A DNA stretch of 64,000 nt from 9FT-COMBO-48-23 sp963754385 (GCA_963754385.1 CAVWGE010000001.1:1-64000), one strand, 5' to 3'. Shown: positions 27,371-35,925, counted from the first letter of the stretch. The notes: generated by a model not told the origin, from the letters alone. Program-made: numbers and translations.

Positions 27371-28108
27371 ATGGATAAACATAGCTATCAGATATCTCAA
27401 GATATATTGCTAAAAGTTATCAATATAGACGTGTTTTACGGTAATCTTCAAATCTTGTGGGATATATCATTAGAAATTAAAACTGGTGAAATCGTAGCTC
27501 TTATTGGCTCCAATGCTTCAGGTAAGTCTACCCTGATAAATACAATATCAGGTTTTCTACATCCCGCCCGGGGTACTATTGAATTTGAGGGCCAGGATAT
27601 CTCAACTATGAATCCCTTTCAAACAGTTGACCTCGGTATCTCCCAGGTTCCGGAAGGAAGAATGATCTTTCCCGAGATGACTGTATTAGATAATCTTATA
27701 TTAGGTTCATACTGTAGTAGGGCGAGATCCAATAAGAAACAAAACCTCAAAATGGTTTACGAACATTTCCCTTTACTAGAAAAGAGGAAAGACCAACTGG
27801 CGAGCACACTAAGCGGTGGCGAGCAACAGATGCTAGCGATTGGGCGGGGCTTAATGTCAAACCCAAAGCTTATACTTCTTGATGAAATATCACTCGGCCT
27901 TGCCCCCTTAGTTATTAATGAACTATATAGGGTTTTGCGGGAAATTATAAGTAGTGGTGTTACTATTCTCTTTGTCGAACAGAACGTAAAGCGAAGCCTC
28001 AAAGAAGCTGATAGAGCATATATTATGAAAACAGGGCGTATTGTTTTACGCAAGAGCGCGGCGGAATTCCAAGAGGAGGAGATTAAAAAGGCTTACTTCG
28101 GGACATAA
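27371..28108 (+). CDS. ABC transporter ATPase (LivF-type)
   Basis: A 245-residue ATPase of the short LivF class. Walker A GSNASGKSTLINTISG, the LivF hallmark DLGISQVPEGRMIFPEMTV, an intact signature TLSGGEQQMLAIGRGL, Walker B LILLDEISLGLAP and the switch His replaced by Gln in LFVEQNVKRSL, as usual in LivF, are all seen. I chose the ATG at 27371; the longer frame would use a TTG inside the preceding gene. The intact signature here may compensate for the altered one in the LivG partner. Confidence 0.88.
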   Translation: MDKHSYQISQDILLKVINIDVFYGNLQILWDISLEIKTGEIVALIGSNASGKSTLINTISGFLHPARGTIEFEGQDISTMNPFQTVDLGISQVPEGRMIFPEMTVLDNLILGSYCSRARSNKKQNLKMVYEHFPLLEKRKDQLASTLSGGEQQMLAIGRGLMSNPKLILLDEISLGLAPLVINELYRVLREIISSGVTILFVEQNVKRSLKEADRAYIMKTGRIVLRKSAAEFQEEEIKKAYFGT

Positions 28109-28125
28109 AATGATTGGATTGGCAC

Positions 28126-29007
28126 ATGTCAGATATGGTCTTGGAAATTATAGTTAAAGCATCTAGTCCTATAATTATGGGAGTTCTACTAGGCGGATTA
28201 TACGCATTAATTGCCTTGGGTCTTTCGCTAGTTTTCGGAGTCATGAAACTGATAAATGTAGCTCACGGAGACTTAATGATACTCGGCAGCTACTTTGCCT
28301 ACGCGGTAATGACTGCTTGGGGGATAGACCCAATTCTAAGCTTATTTCTGGGTATACCCCTATGGTTTATGATCGGTTTTACCATACAAAAATATCTGAT
28401 GAGCCGAGCCTCTAAGATATCAATGGAAGCCCCGCTCATTATTGCCTTTGGGATTTCTATGATAATTCAAAATCTTGCCCAGATTATCTGGTCTCCGATG
28501 TCAAGGGGTTTAACAACGTTTTATACAGTTGGAGGTCTCAATATTGGTATCGTTTCTATACCGAAAGTATATCTGCTCGATTTTATTGCCGCTTTAGTAG
28601 TGATGCTTCTCCTCCGTGAATTCCTCAGGAGAACCTATTTGGGCAAGGCTATCTCGGCTACCTCTCAGAATAAGCAGGCAGCTCAACTGATGGGGATAAA
28701 TACTGGGCGCGTGTATGCCTTCGCCTTCGGCATTGCCATGACAACTGCGGCAGTAGCCGGTGTGTTCCTAGGGTTGACCTTTCCCTTTACCCCCACATCG
28801 GGAATTTCCTTTCTCATCATTGCCTTTGGCGTGGTAATAATAGGAGGTTTAGGCAGTATGCTGGGAACATTTATCGGGGGCATGTTCTTAGGATTAGCCC
28901 AGTCCCTTGGTGGTTATTTCCTTGGTGCTTCCACTCAGATGTTTTTCCCTTATCTCATAGTACTTGTAGTTCTAGCGGTAAAGCCTCAAGGAATATTTAG
29001 ACGTTAA
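28126..29007 (+). CDS. ABC transporter permease (LivH-type)
   Basis: A 293-residue inner-membrane permease with about eight hydrophobic segments. LivH-family markers are GVLLGGLYALIALGLSLVFG then VMKLINVAHGDLMILGSY near the N-terminus, the cytoplasmic loop RRTYLGKAISATSQNKQAAQ with LMGINTGRVYAFAFGI (the ATPase-coupling region), and VIIGGLGSMLGTFIGGMFLG near the end. The ATG at 28126 gives the normal length. It starts 17 bp after the LivF gene. Confidence 0.88.
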   Translation: MSDMVLEIIVKASSPIIMGVLLGGLYALIALGLSLVFGVMKLINVAHGDLMILGSYFAYAVMTAWGIDPILSLFLGIPLWFMIGFTIQKYLMSRASKISMEAPLIIAFGISMIIQNLAQIIWSPMSRGLTTFYTVGGLNIGIVSIPKVYLLDFIAALVVMLLLREFLRRTYLGKAISATSQNKQAAQLMGINTGRVYAFAFGIAMTTAAVAGVFLGLTFPFTPTSGISFLIIAFGVVIIGGLGSMLGTFIGGMFLGLAQSLGGYFLGASTQMFFPYLIVLVVLAVKPQGIFRR

Positions 29008-29013
29008 CGAACC

Positions 29014-29988
29014 ATGAATAAAATTATTCATCAATTAAGAAAAGGCCTGATACTGCTAGTAGTGCTCGTAGTAGCGCTGGCGATAATTCCGCTAACAGGG
29101 GTCCCTAAGTATTGGATCCTTTACCTTTTTTTGTTTTTCATATACCTAGCTATGGCCAATATATGGAATTTGCTTGCTGGTTATTCTGGTCTGTTATCTC
29201 TATGCCAGCCTGCGTTTATTGGCCTGGCAGGATACACCCTCGCAATAGTCACATGGTTCGGTTTACCTTTTTATCTCGGAATAATAGGTGGAGCTATAGT
29301 AGCTGCAGTATTTGCCATGCTCATATCTATTCCTCTCTTTAGACTGAGAGGCATATATTTTGCTATCGGCACACTAGTTGTACCCGAATTACTGAAGATT
29401 GTATTTTTTCTCTGGAGGCCCATCGGCGGGGCACTGCTTGGCGGAGGCGTGGGCTACATGATAAAAGGTAGATCTGAGCTTTCCATGACAGAGACTTACT
29501 GGCTTGCTCTTGCTATCGGGATTATATCAATTTTCCTTGTACGAATAATTTTACAGTCGGAGTTGGGACTGGGTCTTACTGCGATCAGCGATAACGATAG
29601 AACTGCTGCTAGTTCCGGGGTAGGTGTTTTTAAATTGAAGCTCTTCGTCTTCGTTATTGGCAGCCTCGTAACAGGAATAGCTGGAGCTATCTTCTACATT
29701 TACCAAGGATTTATAGAGCCAGTCAGTGCATTCAATATAAGGTGGACAATGACATTAATGCTCGCTACCGTCATAGGCGGCATTGGCAGTGAAGTAGGAC
29801 CGATTTTAGGAACAATCATCATTGTCTTTTTGCACTTCCTTCTAGCTAAGTACGCTGGAATCAGCTTACTCATACAGGGCGCAATACTGATTGGCATAAT
29901 GTTATTGGTACCTCAAGGTATTATCGGCTTCATACGAAAGACTCTAGTTTATCATCCCCTGCAGAAATTAATTGGGAGGTATAAATGA
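29014..29988 (+). CDS. ABC transporter permease (LivM-type)
   Basis: A 324-residue permease with about nine hydrophobic segments, 6 bp after the LivH gene. LivM markers are NIWNLLAGYSGLLSLCQPAF near residue 50, LRGIYFAIGTLVVPELLKI, LGLGLTAISDNDRTAASSGV then GVFKLKLFVFVIGS (coupling loop), and ATVIGGIGSEVGPILGTII. It completes a five-gene importer. The next gene follows only after about 90 bp and has its own promoter. Confidence 0.88.
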   Translation: MNKIIHQLRKGLILLVVLVVALAIIPLTGVPKYWILYLFLFFIYLAMANIWNLLAGYSGLLSLCQPAFIGLAGYTLAIVTWFGLPFYLGIIGGAIVAAVFAMLISIPLFRLRGIYFAIGTLVVPELLKIVFFLWRPIGGALLGGGVGYMIKGRSELSMTETYWLALAIGIISIFLVRIILQSELGLGLTAISDNDRTAASSGVGVFKLKLFVFVIGSLVTGIAGAIFYIYQGFIEPVSAFNIRWTMTLMLATVIGGIGSEVGPILGTIIIVFLHFLLAKYAGISLLIQGAILIGIMLLVPQGIIGFIRKTLVYHPLQKLIGRYK

Positions 29989-30015
29989 AATTAGAAAATT
30001 AATAATGTAGTATTA

Positions 30016-30061
30016 TTGACAAAAATTGGATGATAGTATAATTTTAATCTCGGATACCATT
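30016..30061 (+). promoter_or_regulatory. Promoter and operator-like site of the molybdenum hydroxylase gene
   Basis: TTGACA (30016-30021) and TATAAT (30037-30042) are both perfect but only 15 nt apart, a spacing that is usually poor and may need an activator or a special regulator. TCGGATACCATT (30050-30061) follows; it differs by one base from the site at 24940-24951. Confidence 0.6.
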
Positions 30062-30080
30062 ATTATGATGGAGGTGAATT

Positions 30081-32795
30081 ATGAGACTTGCTAAGCTTTA
30101 CATTAATGGAGTTAAAAAAGAGATCTTGTGTACTGAAGATGGGCGGCTACTGAATGTTATCCGTAATGACCTTGGGCTTATGGGAACAAAAAGGGGATGC
30201 AATCAAGGTTATTGCGGTGCTTGCTCTATTATCATGGATGGAAAGGTTGTGCGCTCATGTTCAATTTCTATGAGAAAGGTACCTGATGATACTAAAATCA
30301 TCACTATTGAGGGCATAGGAACTTTGGACAATCCACACCCTATTCAAAAGGCCTTCGCTTACGCGGGTGCTATCCAATGCGGTTTCTGTACCCCTGGAAT
30401 GATTGCCGTGGCAAAGGCGCTTCTTGACGAAAATCCAAACCCGACTGAAGAAGAGATTCGGTATGCTTTTAAACACAATCTATGTCGCTGTACAGGTTAT
30501 AACTCAATCATTAGGGCAGTTCAGCTTGCTGGCAAGCTAATCAAGGGCGAAGTAAAAGAAGACGATCTCAAGGTTGATACATCCAAAGGGACTTTTGGTA
30601 AGCGTGTTCCACGGCCGAATTCTCTTGCGAAAGCCACAGGTGCTATTCAATTCGGAAACGACATCAAATTGCCACCAGATATCCTCCACTTAGAAGTTGT
30701 GCGTAGCCCATACCACCATGCGATTATCAAATCCATCAACACTTTTGAAGCTGAGCAAATGCCGGGCATAGTAGGCGTACTCACTGCTAAGGACATTCCT
30801 GGGACGAACAGACTCACGTTCCACGGCAGTATTCACTATAAGAATTACGTGCCCAATGAACGCGCTCTTTGTGATAAGAAGGTTGGTGAATGGGGCAGCC
30901 CTATCGCTATCGTGGTGGCGGAGACTATTGAACAAGCAGTTGCAGCGTTGGACAAGGTCAAAATTGAATACGAGGTTCTTCCCCGTTATAAAACGCCAAA
31001 GGAGTCTTTAGCTCATGTAGCTATTCCAATCATCTCTGAATACGATAGTAACCTCACCTTTACGGGTTATTTGAAAAAAGGTGTAGTTGATAAGGAAGAC
31101 GCAGAGAAATCGATGCATGATTCAGATATTGTAGTGAGTCAAAGTTTTGTTACCGCCCGCGAGCCTAATCTAGTAATCGAACCTGATAGTGTAATAGCTT
31201 TTATCGACGAAGATGACCATATTACAATTATGTCAAAAACGCAATCTATTCAAGATCATATAAATGAGCTCGCACCGATTCTTGGCACTAAACCTGACAA
31301 GTTACGCTGGATAGAGAACGCATGTGGGGGAAGTTTCGGCGTCAAACACGCTGTTACTCATTCTGAAGTTTTTGCGGCACTTGCTGCCATGAAGTTTCAT
31401 CGTCCATGCAAGATTGAATATTCCCTGTCAGAGGATATTTTAACTACTCCCAAACGAGCTAGAGTCTGGGTTAATGCGAAAATAGGAGCTGCTAGAGACG
31501 GTAAAATAAAATGCTTAATTTACGACATCAATGTTGATTGTGGAAGCGTGGATAGCCTCGGCTCGATAACCGTCTATAAATGTCACGAATATATTGGTGG
31601 GCCCCATAATATACCCAAGGCTTATGGTGAAGCTAGACTCGTCCTGACCAATAACGCTCGATCTACTACTTGCGGCAGAGCATTGGGGGCAACGCAGACA
31701 CAGTTAGTATCTGAAATCCTTTTAGACATGTTAGCTGAGAAGCTAGGGATGGATCCGCTAGAATTTAGATATCAGAATGCATGGAGAGAAGGGGACATTG
31801 GTAACTGGGGAGCCAAGCTTGATTGCTATCCATACCCAACAATGCTAGAGAAACTACGCCCCTTATATCAAGCAGCTAAAGAAAAAGCTCTGAGAGAATC
31901 AAACACTGAGAAGAAACGAGGTGTTGGAATCGGTGCAGGGCTTTTCGGGTGCGGATTTGATGACATCCCAGACAGTTCCACTGCTTGGGTTGAGCTAAAT
32001 CCTGACAATGGGGTAACTGTCTATGCTACATGGGCTGATACGGGCCAGGGTGGTGACATAGGCATTCTAACAATAGCATCTAAAGCTATGGGTGGTCTTC
32101 CACCCGAAAAAATCCGCGTGGTTTCAAGAGATAGTAGCCTAACACCAAACAGTGGTTCCTCATGTGCTAGCCGTCAGACATCTATTACAGGAAATGCCAT
32201 CCGTTTAGCTTGTGAGTCACTGCTAAAAGCCATGAAAGACAATAATTGTAATAGCTACGATGATATGATTGCCAAGAGGGTTCCTCTCAAATACGAAGGG
32301 ACACATGTTTGTAGAAAAGTTGTTACTAGTGATGAAAATAGCCAAGGAATGCCTGTTGAGAATTGGCAATACAACTTGCAGATGGCAGAAGTAGAGGTCG
32401 AAATTGGTACAGGCAGAGTTAATGTGCTAAAGATGACGTCATTTGTCGATGCTGGCATCATCCATAATCCGATAGCTGTTGAAGGCCAATGTGAAGGTGG
32501 ATCAAATATGGGGGTAGGTTTCGCCCTCTGGGAAAATTTTGAATCTGGTGAAACAGATACTTTGATCAAAGGGGGGATACCTAACTTCATTAATTCACCG
32601 CCAATAGAATGCCATTTTCAGGAGACTTTTAGACCAAATGGCACTTTTGGTGGAACCGGCGTTGGGGAGGGTGTCATGATAGGAGCTGCACCCGCCGTCA
32701 TAAATGCAATTTACGATGCTTGTGGCGTTAGGATATGTGAATTCCCTATAAACAAAGAGGTAATTCTAGCAAGCATTAAGAAAAGCAAAATATAA
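30081..32795 (+). CDS. Single-chain molybdenum hydroxylase (aldehyde oxidoreductase/xanthine dehydrogenase family)
   Basis: A 904-residue protein with two [2Fe-2S] domains fused to the molybdopterin-binding part, and no FAD domain. This is the architecture and length of the Desulfovibrio aldehyde oxidoreductase (Mop). The plant-type cluster GCNQGYCGACSIIMDGKVVR is at about 40-60, the second cluster IQCGFCTPGM and LCRCTGYNSI at about 98-145, and the Mo domain starts near 175. NACGGSFGVKHAV, TCGRALGATQTQLVSE and TGVGEGVMIGAAP (the last with the catalytic Glu) mark the molybdenum site. It would hydroxylate an aldehyde or heteroaromatic/cyclic substrate with water as the oxygen source. Electrons must go to a ferredoxin-like acceptor. 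Confidence 0.92.
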   Translation: MRLAKLYINGVKKEILCTEDGRLLNVIRNDLGLMGTKRGCNQGYCGACSIIMDGKVVRSCSISMRKVPDDTKIITIEGIGTLDNPHPIQKAFAYAGAIQCGFCTPGMIAVAKALLDENPNPTEEEIRYAFKHNLCRCTGYNSIIRAVQLAGKLIKGEVKEDDLKVDTSKGTFGKRVPRPNSLAKATGAIQFGNDIKLPPDILHLEVVRSPYHHAIIKSINTFEAEQMPGIVGVLTAKDIPGTNRLTFHGSIHYKNYVPNERALCDKKVGEWGSPIAIVVAETIEQAVAALDKVKIEYEVLPRYKTPKESLAHVAIPIISEYDSNLTFTGYLKKGVVDKEDAEKSMHDSDIVVSQSFVTAREPNLVIEPDSVIAFIDEDDHITIMSKTQSIQDHINELAPILGTKPDKLRWIENACGGSFGVKHAVTHSEVFAALAAMKFHRPCKIEYSLSEDILTTPKRARVWVNAKIGAARDGKIKCLIYDINVDCGSVDSLGSITVYKCHEYIGGPHNIPKAYGEARLVLTNNARSTTCGRALGATQTQLVSEILLDMLAEKLGMDPLEFRYQNAWREGDIGNWGAKLDCYPYPTMLEKLRPLYQAAKEKALRESNTEKKRGVGIGAGLFGCGFDDIPDSSTAWVELNPDNGVTVYATWADTGQGGDIGILTIASKAMGGLPPEKIRVVSRDSSLTPNSGSSCASRQTSITGNAIRLACESLLKAMKDNNCNSYDDMIAKRVPLKYEGTHVCRKVVTSDENSQGMPVENWQYNLQMAEVEVEIGTGRVNVLKMTSFVDAGIIHNPIAVEGQCEGGSNMGVGFALWENFESGETDTLIKGGIPNFINSPPIECHFQETFRPNGTFGGTGVGEGVMIGAAPAVINAIYDACGVRICEFPINKEVILASIKKSKI

Positions 32796-33320
32796 CACTA
32801 AGTATTTTGAAGGGTACCGACTATTGGCACCTGAGGTCATGTCAACTTCTCTACCGAAATTACAAGTAGAGGATGGTATCTGTTATTATGGATGCCATTA
32901 TTTACTTCATATGTAAATCGTCAGGGGGTACTGACGCCGAACCGATTAGGATAGACTATTATAATCTAGTCAGTGCAGTGATCCCTGTACTTTAGCTTGG
33001 ATTGTTGCCTCGTTAAACGTTTGCCTGTTTTGTTACTTCATTGCGCATTAAAGCCAAATTGTTAATTGAACAATACTGGCTTTGATTCAGAGGCTTCTAA
33101 CGGTTAGATGAGCCCAATTAGGCTAATTGAGTTACTACCCACAGGAATGTCACAATTTCACGCTCAAACCACAGCTAACATTTTGCTAATAATTTGCTAA
33201 TAGACTGAATAAAACGGGTTGTTACCAAAAGATATTCTACGTATAAAATGGTTTTTAGGGAATTAACACAAAGGTTTCAAATTGAACGTAAAATGACGGT
33301 TTGGTATGATAGACGCCAGA
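32796..33320. other. Gene-free right end of the island
   Basis: 525 bp without a credible gene. It has several short repeats (for example GGATGGTATCTGTTATTATG near 32873, which contains the reverse complement of the GATACC part of the operator motif) and the right arm-type repeat at 33181. Nothing else is recognised. Confidence 0.5.
33181..33202. repeat. Integrase arm-type repeat, right end
   Basis: The double TTTGCTAATA motif of 11033-11056 recurs here in the same orientation, 118 bp before the right 45-bp core. A shared preceding CATTT strengthens the match. Confidence 0.55.
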
Positions 33321-33365
33321 CTCATAACCCGAAGGTCGTTGGTTCAAATCCAACCCCCGCTACCA
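33321..33365 (+). repeat. attR core: 45-bp direct repeat of tRNA-fMet 3' end
   Basis: Identical over 45 bp to 10934-10978, starting at the anticodon loop and ending with ACCA. The upstream half of a tRNA is absent, so this is the displaced tail left by integration. A G+C-rich terminator-like stretch (AAAGCGGCC...GGGGCGGCTTTTC) follows, perhaps the original tRNA terminator. Confidence 0.9.
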
Positions 33366-33430
33366 GCCAAAGCGGCCGTCTCGGGAAAGTAGGCTCGAAG
33401 TCCTGGGGCGGCTTTTCTTTTTGCCCGAGG

Positions 33431-33464
33431 GAGGTCGTTGCTTCAAATCTAACCCCCACTACCA
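33431..33464 (+). repeat. Second, decayed tRNA-fMet tail
   Basis: GAGGTCGTTGCTTCAAATCT then AACCCCCACTACCA matches the T-arm, acceptor and CCA of tRNA-fMet with three or so substitutions. It lies 66 bp after the attR core. It looks like an older attachment scar. Confidence 0.55.
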
Positions 33465-33597
33465 AATATCAACTATCATACAAGTAACCTTCAACTAAAC
33501 TATTCCCTATATTGTCGCTGCATCCTCTATCCAGGCGATTCGCCAGAGTAGCTTCGATAGCATACCCATCTCCCAAATCTACTTATGAGACTAGATA

Positions 33598-34599
33598 CTA
33601 GCTTAATCTTTGAGTAAGCTCATCTACAGTCAGGAATTTCCTGGTGGTCTCTACTTGATGAACCAGTTCAACCATCAGAGAATTAGCCGGTGTTGGAACG
33701 CCCATCTTCTTTCCTAAGTTCACGATTTCCCCATTCAAATAATCAACTTCCGTGCTTTTCCCTCTCTTGATGCTCTGTAATGTGGAACCTAGAATTGGTT
33801 GTTTACCTAAAGACTTGGCTTTATCCTTTACCATAGACGAGGAGATTGACAACGGCACTCTAGCCATTGTTTTCAGTGGTTCTAGTGGGAAGCCAGGTAC
33901 GTCCACTGTTTTGATTCCAGCGCTTTCGATGACCTTTAGACTTTCTTTCGTCAGTTTGATGACCAGCTTTCGAATCTGTGGGGACTGATAACTTTCTTGA
34001 TACGATAAGCCTGTCACTCCTGGTATAGCAGTTTGCAGATTCCAGAGAAGCTTGGTCCAGTGCGCCGCACGAATGTCCTCACTTATATCCGTAGCTATTG
34101 CTTTATTAAGCAATGCCGAGAGACTTTGTAATCGGTTGCCTTTGTTGCCAAAGGGTTCTCCTATCAGAAGGGCTGTTTTGCTGAATGGGATAGAGTATGA
34201 TGCTTTACCTGGTTCAAGGAATTGACCATTAAATATAACAACGCCGCTGATGATATTTTCTTTTCCCAAAAGCCCGGCTACCTGGTCATCGCTCTGAACC
34301 CCGTTTTGCATGGTGACTACCTGAGTGCCAGATAGAAATACCTGCACTTTCCTGACTGAAGATACGACGTCCTGTGCCTTTACAGTTAGCAAGGCTAAAT
34401 CCGGTTTGAAATCAAGATTTTCCGCAGCTTTAACCTGAATTACTATTTCCCCAGATTCTCCATCAAGGATTAACCCGTTCTGGTTTATTGTATCAACATG
34501 AGTTTTCCGACCTATCAGAGTGACATCTTCTCCAGCCTTAGATAAAAGTCCACCAATTACACTTCCAATAGCCCCTGCACCAATAACAGCTATTTTCAT
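33598..34599 (-). CDS. panE: 2-dehydropantoate 2-reductase family (PanE/ApbA)
   Basis: A 333-residue NADPH-dependent reductase. MKIAVIGAGAIGSVIGGLLS is the Rossmann motif, followed by VTLIGRK, LALLTVKAQDV and VVTMQNGVQSDDQV typical of PanE. The C-terminal helical domain has AAHWTKLLWNLQTAIPG (catalytic Lys region) and GKSTEVDYLNGEIVNLGKKM then GVPTPANSLM. It reduces ketopantoate to pantoate for CoA synthesis; several paralogues act on other 2-oxo acids, and no panB or panC is nearby, so the role is not certain. The ATG at 34599 follows AAGGGAG and is preferred over a start 7 codons earlier. Confidence 0.85.
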   Translation of the reverse strand: MKIAVIGAGAIGSVIGGLLSKAGEDVTLIGRKTHVDTINQNGLILDGESGEIVIQVKAAENLDFKPDLALLTVKAQDVVSSVRKVQVFLSGTQVVTMQNGVQSDDQVAGLLGKENIISGVVIFNGQFLEPGKASYSIPFSKTALLIGEPFGNKGNRLQSLSALLNKAIATDISEDIRAAHWTKLLWNLQTAIPGVTGLSYQESYQSPQIRKLVIKLTKESLKVIESAGIKTVDVPGFPLEPLKTMARVPLSISSSMVKDKAKSLGKQPILGSTLQSIKRGKSTEVDYLNGEIVNLGKKMGVPTPANSLMVELVHQVETTRKFLTVDELTQRLS

Positions 34600-34710
34600 A
34601 ATAGTGTCTCCCTTCCCCAACTTGCTAAAAAATTGAGGACTTCCTGCATATTGGGGCTTAAGTTTAGGCCGCTACCAGAAAGTTGTCAATCGCCTAAAAG
34701 TAGGTGAATC

Positions 34711-34775
34711 CCCCTTCCGTGAGTACGCCGCAGGCCTCGCGGGGGCCCCGGCGGCCGCGGCGGCGGGCCGTGAAG
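34711..34775. repeat. GC-rich dispersed repeat, copy 1
   Basis: Carries the core GGCCTCGCGGGGGCCCCGGC followed by GGCCGCGGCGGCGGGCCGTG, shared with copies near 36945, 40850 and 58215. It is far richer in GC than the flanking genes. No coding is credible here. Confidence 0.6.
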
Positions 34776-34839
34776 TGGTCGCCTGAAGGCGAGAGTCTCA
34801 CACGAAAAACCTCCCCCTTTCGGGTTGCAATTCCCAACT

Positions 34840-35061
34840 CTATTTCTTGTTTTCCAATAAGGTTCGTATCGTCATTACCTCATGACAGGTTATAATGAGT
34901 ACAACCACAAGGGCCAACAGGAACCACATGATAGGCGTGAAACCACCAAACGTTGCGTTTAAAGCTGCGGTAACAATGCCGACAATCAGCAAGACAACCG
35001 CCAGATAACGAGGAATATAGTGCCCTATTGGTCGCTTCCTTGATGCCAATTGATTCTTCAT
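34840..35061 (-). CDS. Small two-helix membrane protein
   Basis: A 73-residue protein of unknown function: basic N-terminus (KNQLASRKRPIGHYIPRY), two hydrophobic segments (about 19-40 and 44-62), and a basic tail. GGAGGT precedes the ATG at a good distance. Its upstream region is nearly the same as that of the unrelated gene at 58975-59256, so both have probably acquired the same promoter block. Confidence 0.6.
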   Translation of the reverse strand: MKNQLASRKRPIGHYIPRYLAVVLLIVGIVTAALNATFGGFTPIMWFLLALVVVLIITCHEVMTIRTLLENKK

Positions 35062-35145
35062 GGTTATACCTCCTCACATTGTTTATGACTGTACCATATT
35101 ATAACGCGTTGCTGCTGCGATGCAATGAGGCTCGGAACTCCGACC
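35062..35145 (-). repeat. Duplicated promoter/RBS block, copy 1
   Basis: About 80 bp including ACCTCCTCACATTGTTTATG and CCATATTATAACGCGTTGCT then GCTGCGAT are repeated at 59263-59343 with few changes. Both copies stand directly upstream of a small minus-strand gene and include its Shine-Dalgarno sequence. On the minus strand TATAAT-like TTATAATATGG lies inside the block. Confidence 0.65.
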
Positions 35146-35175
35146 TGTCCAGGAACTGCACCACCGTGCGAATCA

Positions 35176-35275
35176 GGGCTGCCGCGGGTGCGGCCTCCCG
35201 TGTGGTTTACCCCCCAAGCTACCAAGAAAGATGCAGTCCCTCGGTCTCAGGGCCGCGTTTTTTCTTTACTTTAGG
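35176..35275. repeat. Terminator-like part of the dispersed repeat family
   Basis: GCTACCAAGAAAGATGCAGT then CCCTCGGTCTCAGGGCCGCG and a T run matches the segment at 35795-35845 (GCTACCAAGAAAGACACGGG then CCCTCGGTCTCAGTG). Both start with the tRNA-like end GCTACCA and run into a hairpin with T-rich tail. Confidence 0.5.
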
Positions 35276-35378
35276 TAGCAGGCATTCCTTAATTGTTGTA
35301 GCCATAATGAGACAAAAGTTGCATACAATGACTTCGGTTTGGGCTAGAATGATTATAAATCATAAAGGGAGGTAAATC

Positions 35379-35729
35379 ATGAATAAGAGTCTTAAGATAG
35401 GCATTATCGTCGGCGGTATTGTCCTTGCCATCCTGATAGTAGTGCCCCTGCTCTGGGGAAGTATTTTGGGATGGCAGGGAAGAGGCTGGGGTATGATGGG
35501 ACCGGGAATGATGGGCGGATTTGGTTTCGGCTGGTTTATGCCCGTACTCATGATTCTCTTTTGGGGGCTTGTCATCTGGGGTGTGGTTGCTCTGGTTCGA
35601 GGCCTAAGTGGGCCGAAGCACTATGACTCCTCTGAGGCGGATTCTGCCTTGGAGATACTCAAGAGGCGGTATGCCCGGGGCGAGGTAAACAAAAAGGAAT
35701 ATGAGGAGAAGAAAAGAGAACTGACCTAA
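35379..35729 (+). CDS. SHOCT-domain membrane protein
   Basis: A 116-residue protein: one N-terminal membrane segment (about 8-27), a Gly/Met-rich linker (GWGMMGPGMMGGFGFGW), a second segment (about 55-72), and a C-terminal SHOCT domain, SALEILKRRYARGEVNKKEY followed by EEKKREL. SHOCT domains are short helical C-termini of unknown role, often in proteins of oligomeric assemblies. AGGGAGGTAAATC gives a strong ribosome binding site. Confidence 0.8.
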   Translation: MNKSLKIGIIVGGIVLAILIVVPLLWGSILGWQGRGWGMMGPGMMGGFGFGWFMPVLMILFWGLVIWGVVALVRGLSGPKHYDSSEADSALEILKRRYARGEVNKKEYEEKKRELT

Positions 35730-35763
35730 ATGGTTTATGCCCTACTCATATTTGCAGGTATAG

Positions 35764-35802
35764 CCTGAAGGTCGGTGGTTTCAAATCCAACCACCGCTAC
35801 CA
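35764..35802 (+). repeat. Third tRNA-tail-like sequence
   Basis: CCTGAAGGTCGGTGGTTTCA then AATCCAACCACCGCTACCA is close to the last 38 bp of tRNA-fMet but with paired changes that make CGGTGGTT/AACCACCG a perfect 8-bp hairpin. No upstream tRNA half exists. It is followed by a terminator and the GC-rich repeat. Confidence 0.5.
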
Positions 35803-35925
35803 AGAAAGACACGGGCCCTCGGTCTCAGTGCTGAGGGCTTTTTCTTTTGCGACCGAGCTATCCCTGCCGCTCCCGTGGCCCACCAGGACCAGCCCCCTTC
35901 TACCAACGAGCGCCGTAGGCCTGCC
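35803..35925. repeat. GC-rich dispersed repeat, copy 2 (with terminator)
   Basis: CCCTCGGTCTCAGTGCTGAG then GGCTTTTTCTTTTGCGACC is a hairpin with T run, followed by CTCCCGTGGCCCACCAGGAC then CAGCCCCCTTCT, nearly the same as 36900-36932, and GCGCCGTAGGCCT where the copy breaks off. The same terminator-like segment opens the copy at 58104. Confidence 0.6.

Noticed and set aside
11050..33365. Prophage
   Set aside because: Integrase and excisionase are present but no capsid, tail, terminase or lysis genes were seen; cargo is metabolic.
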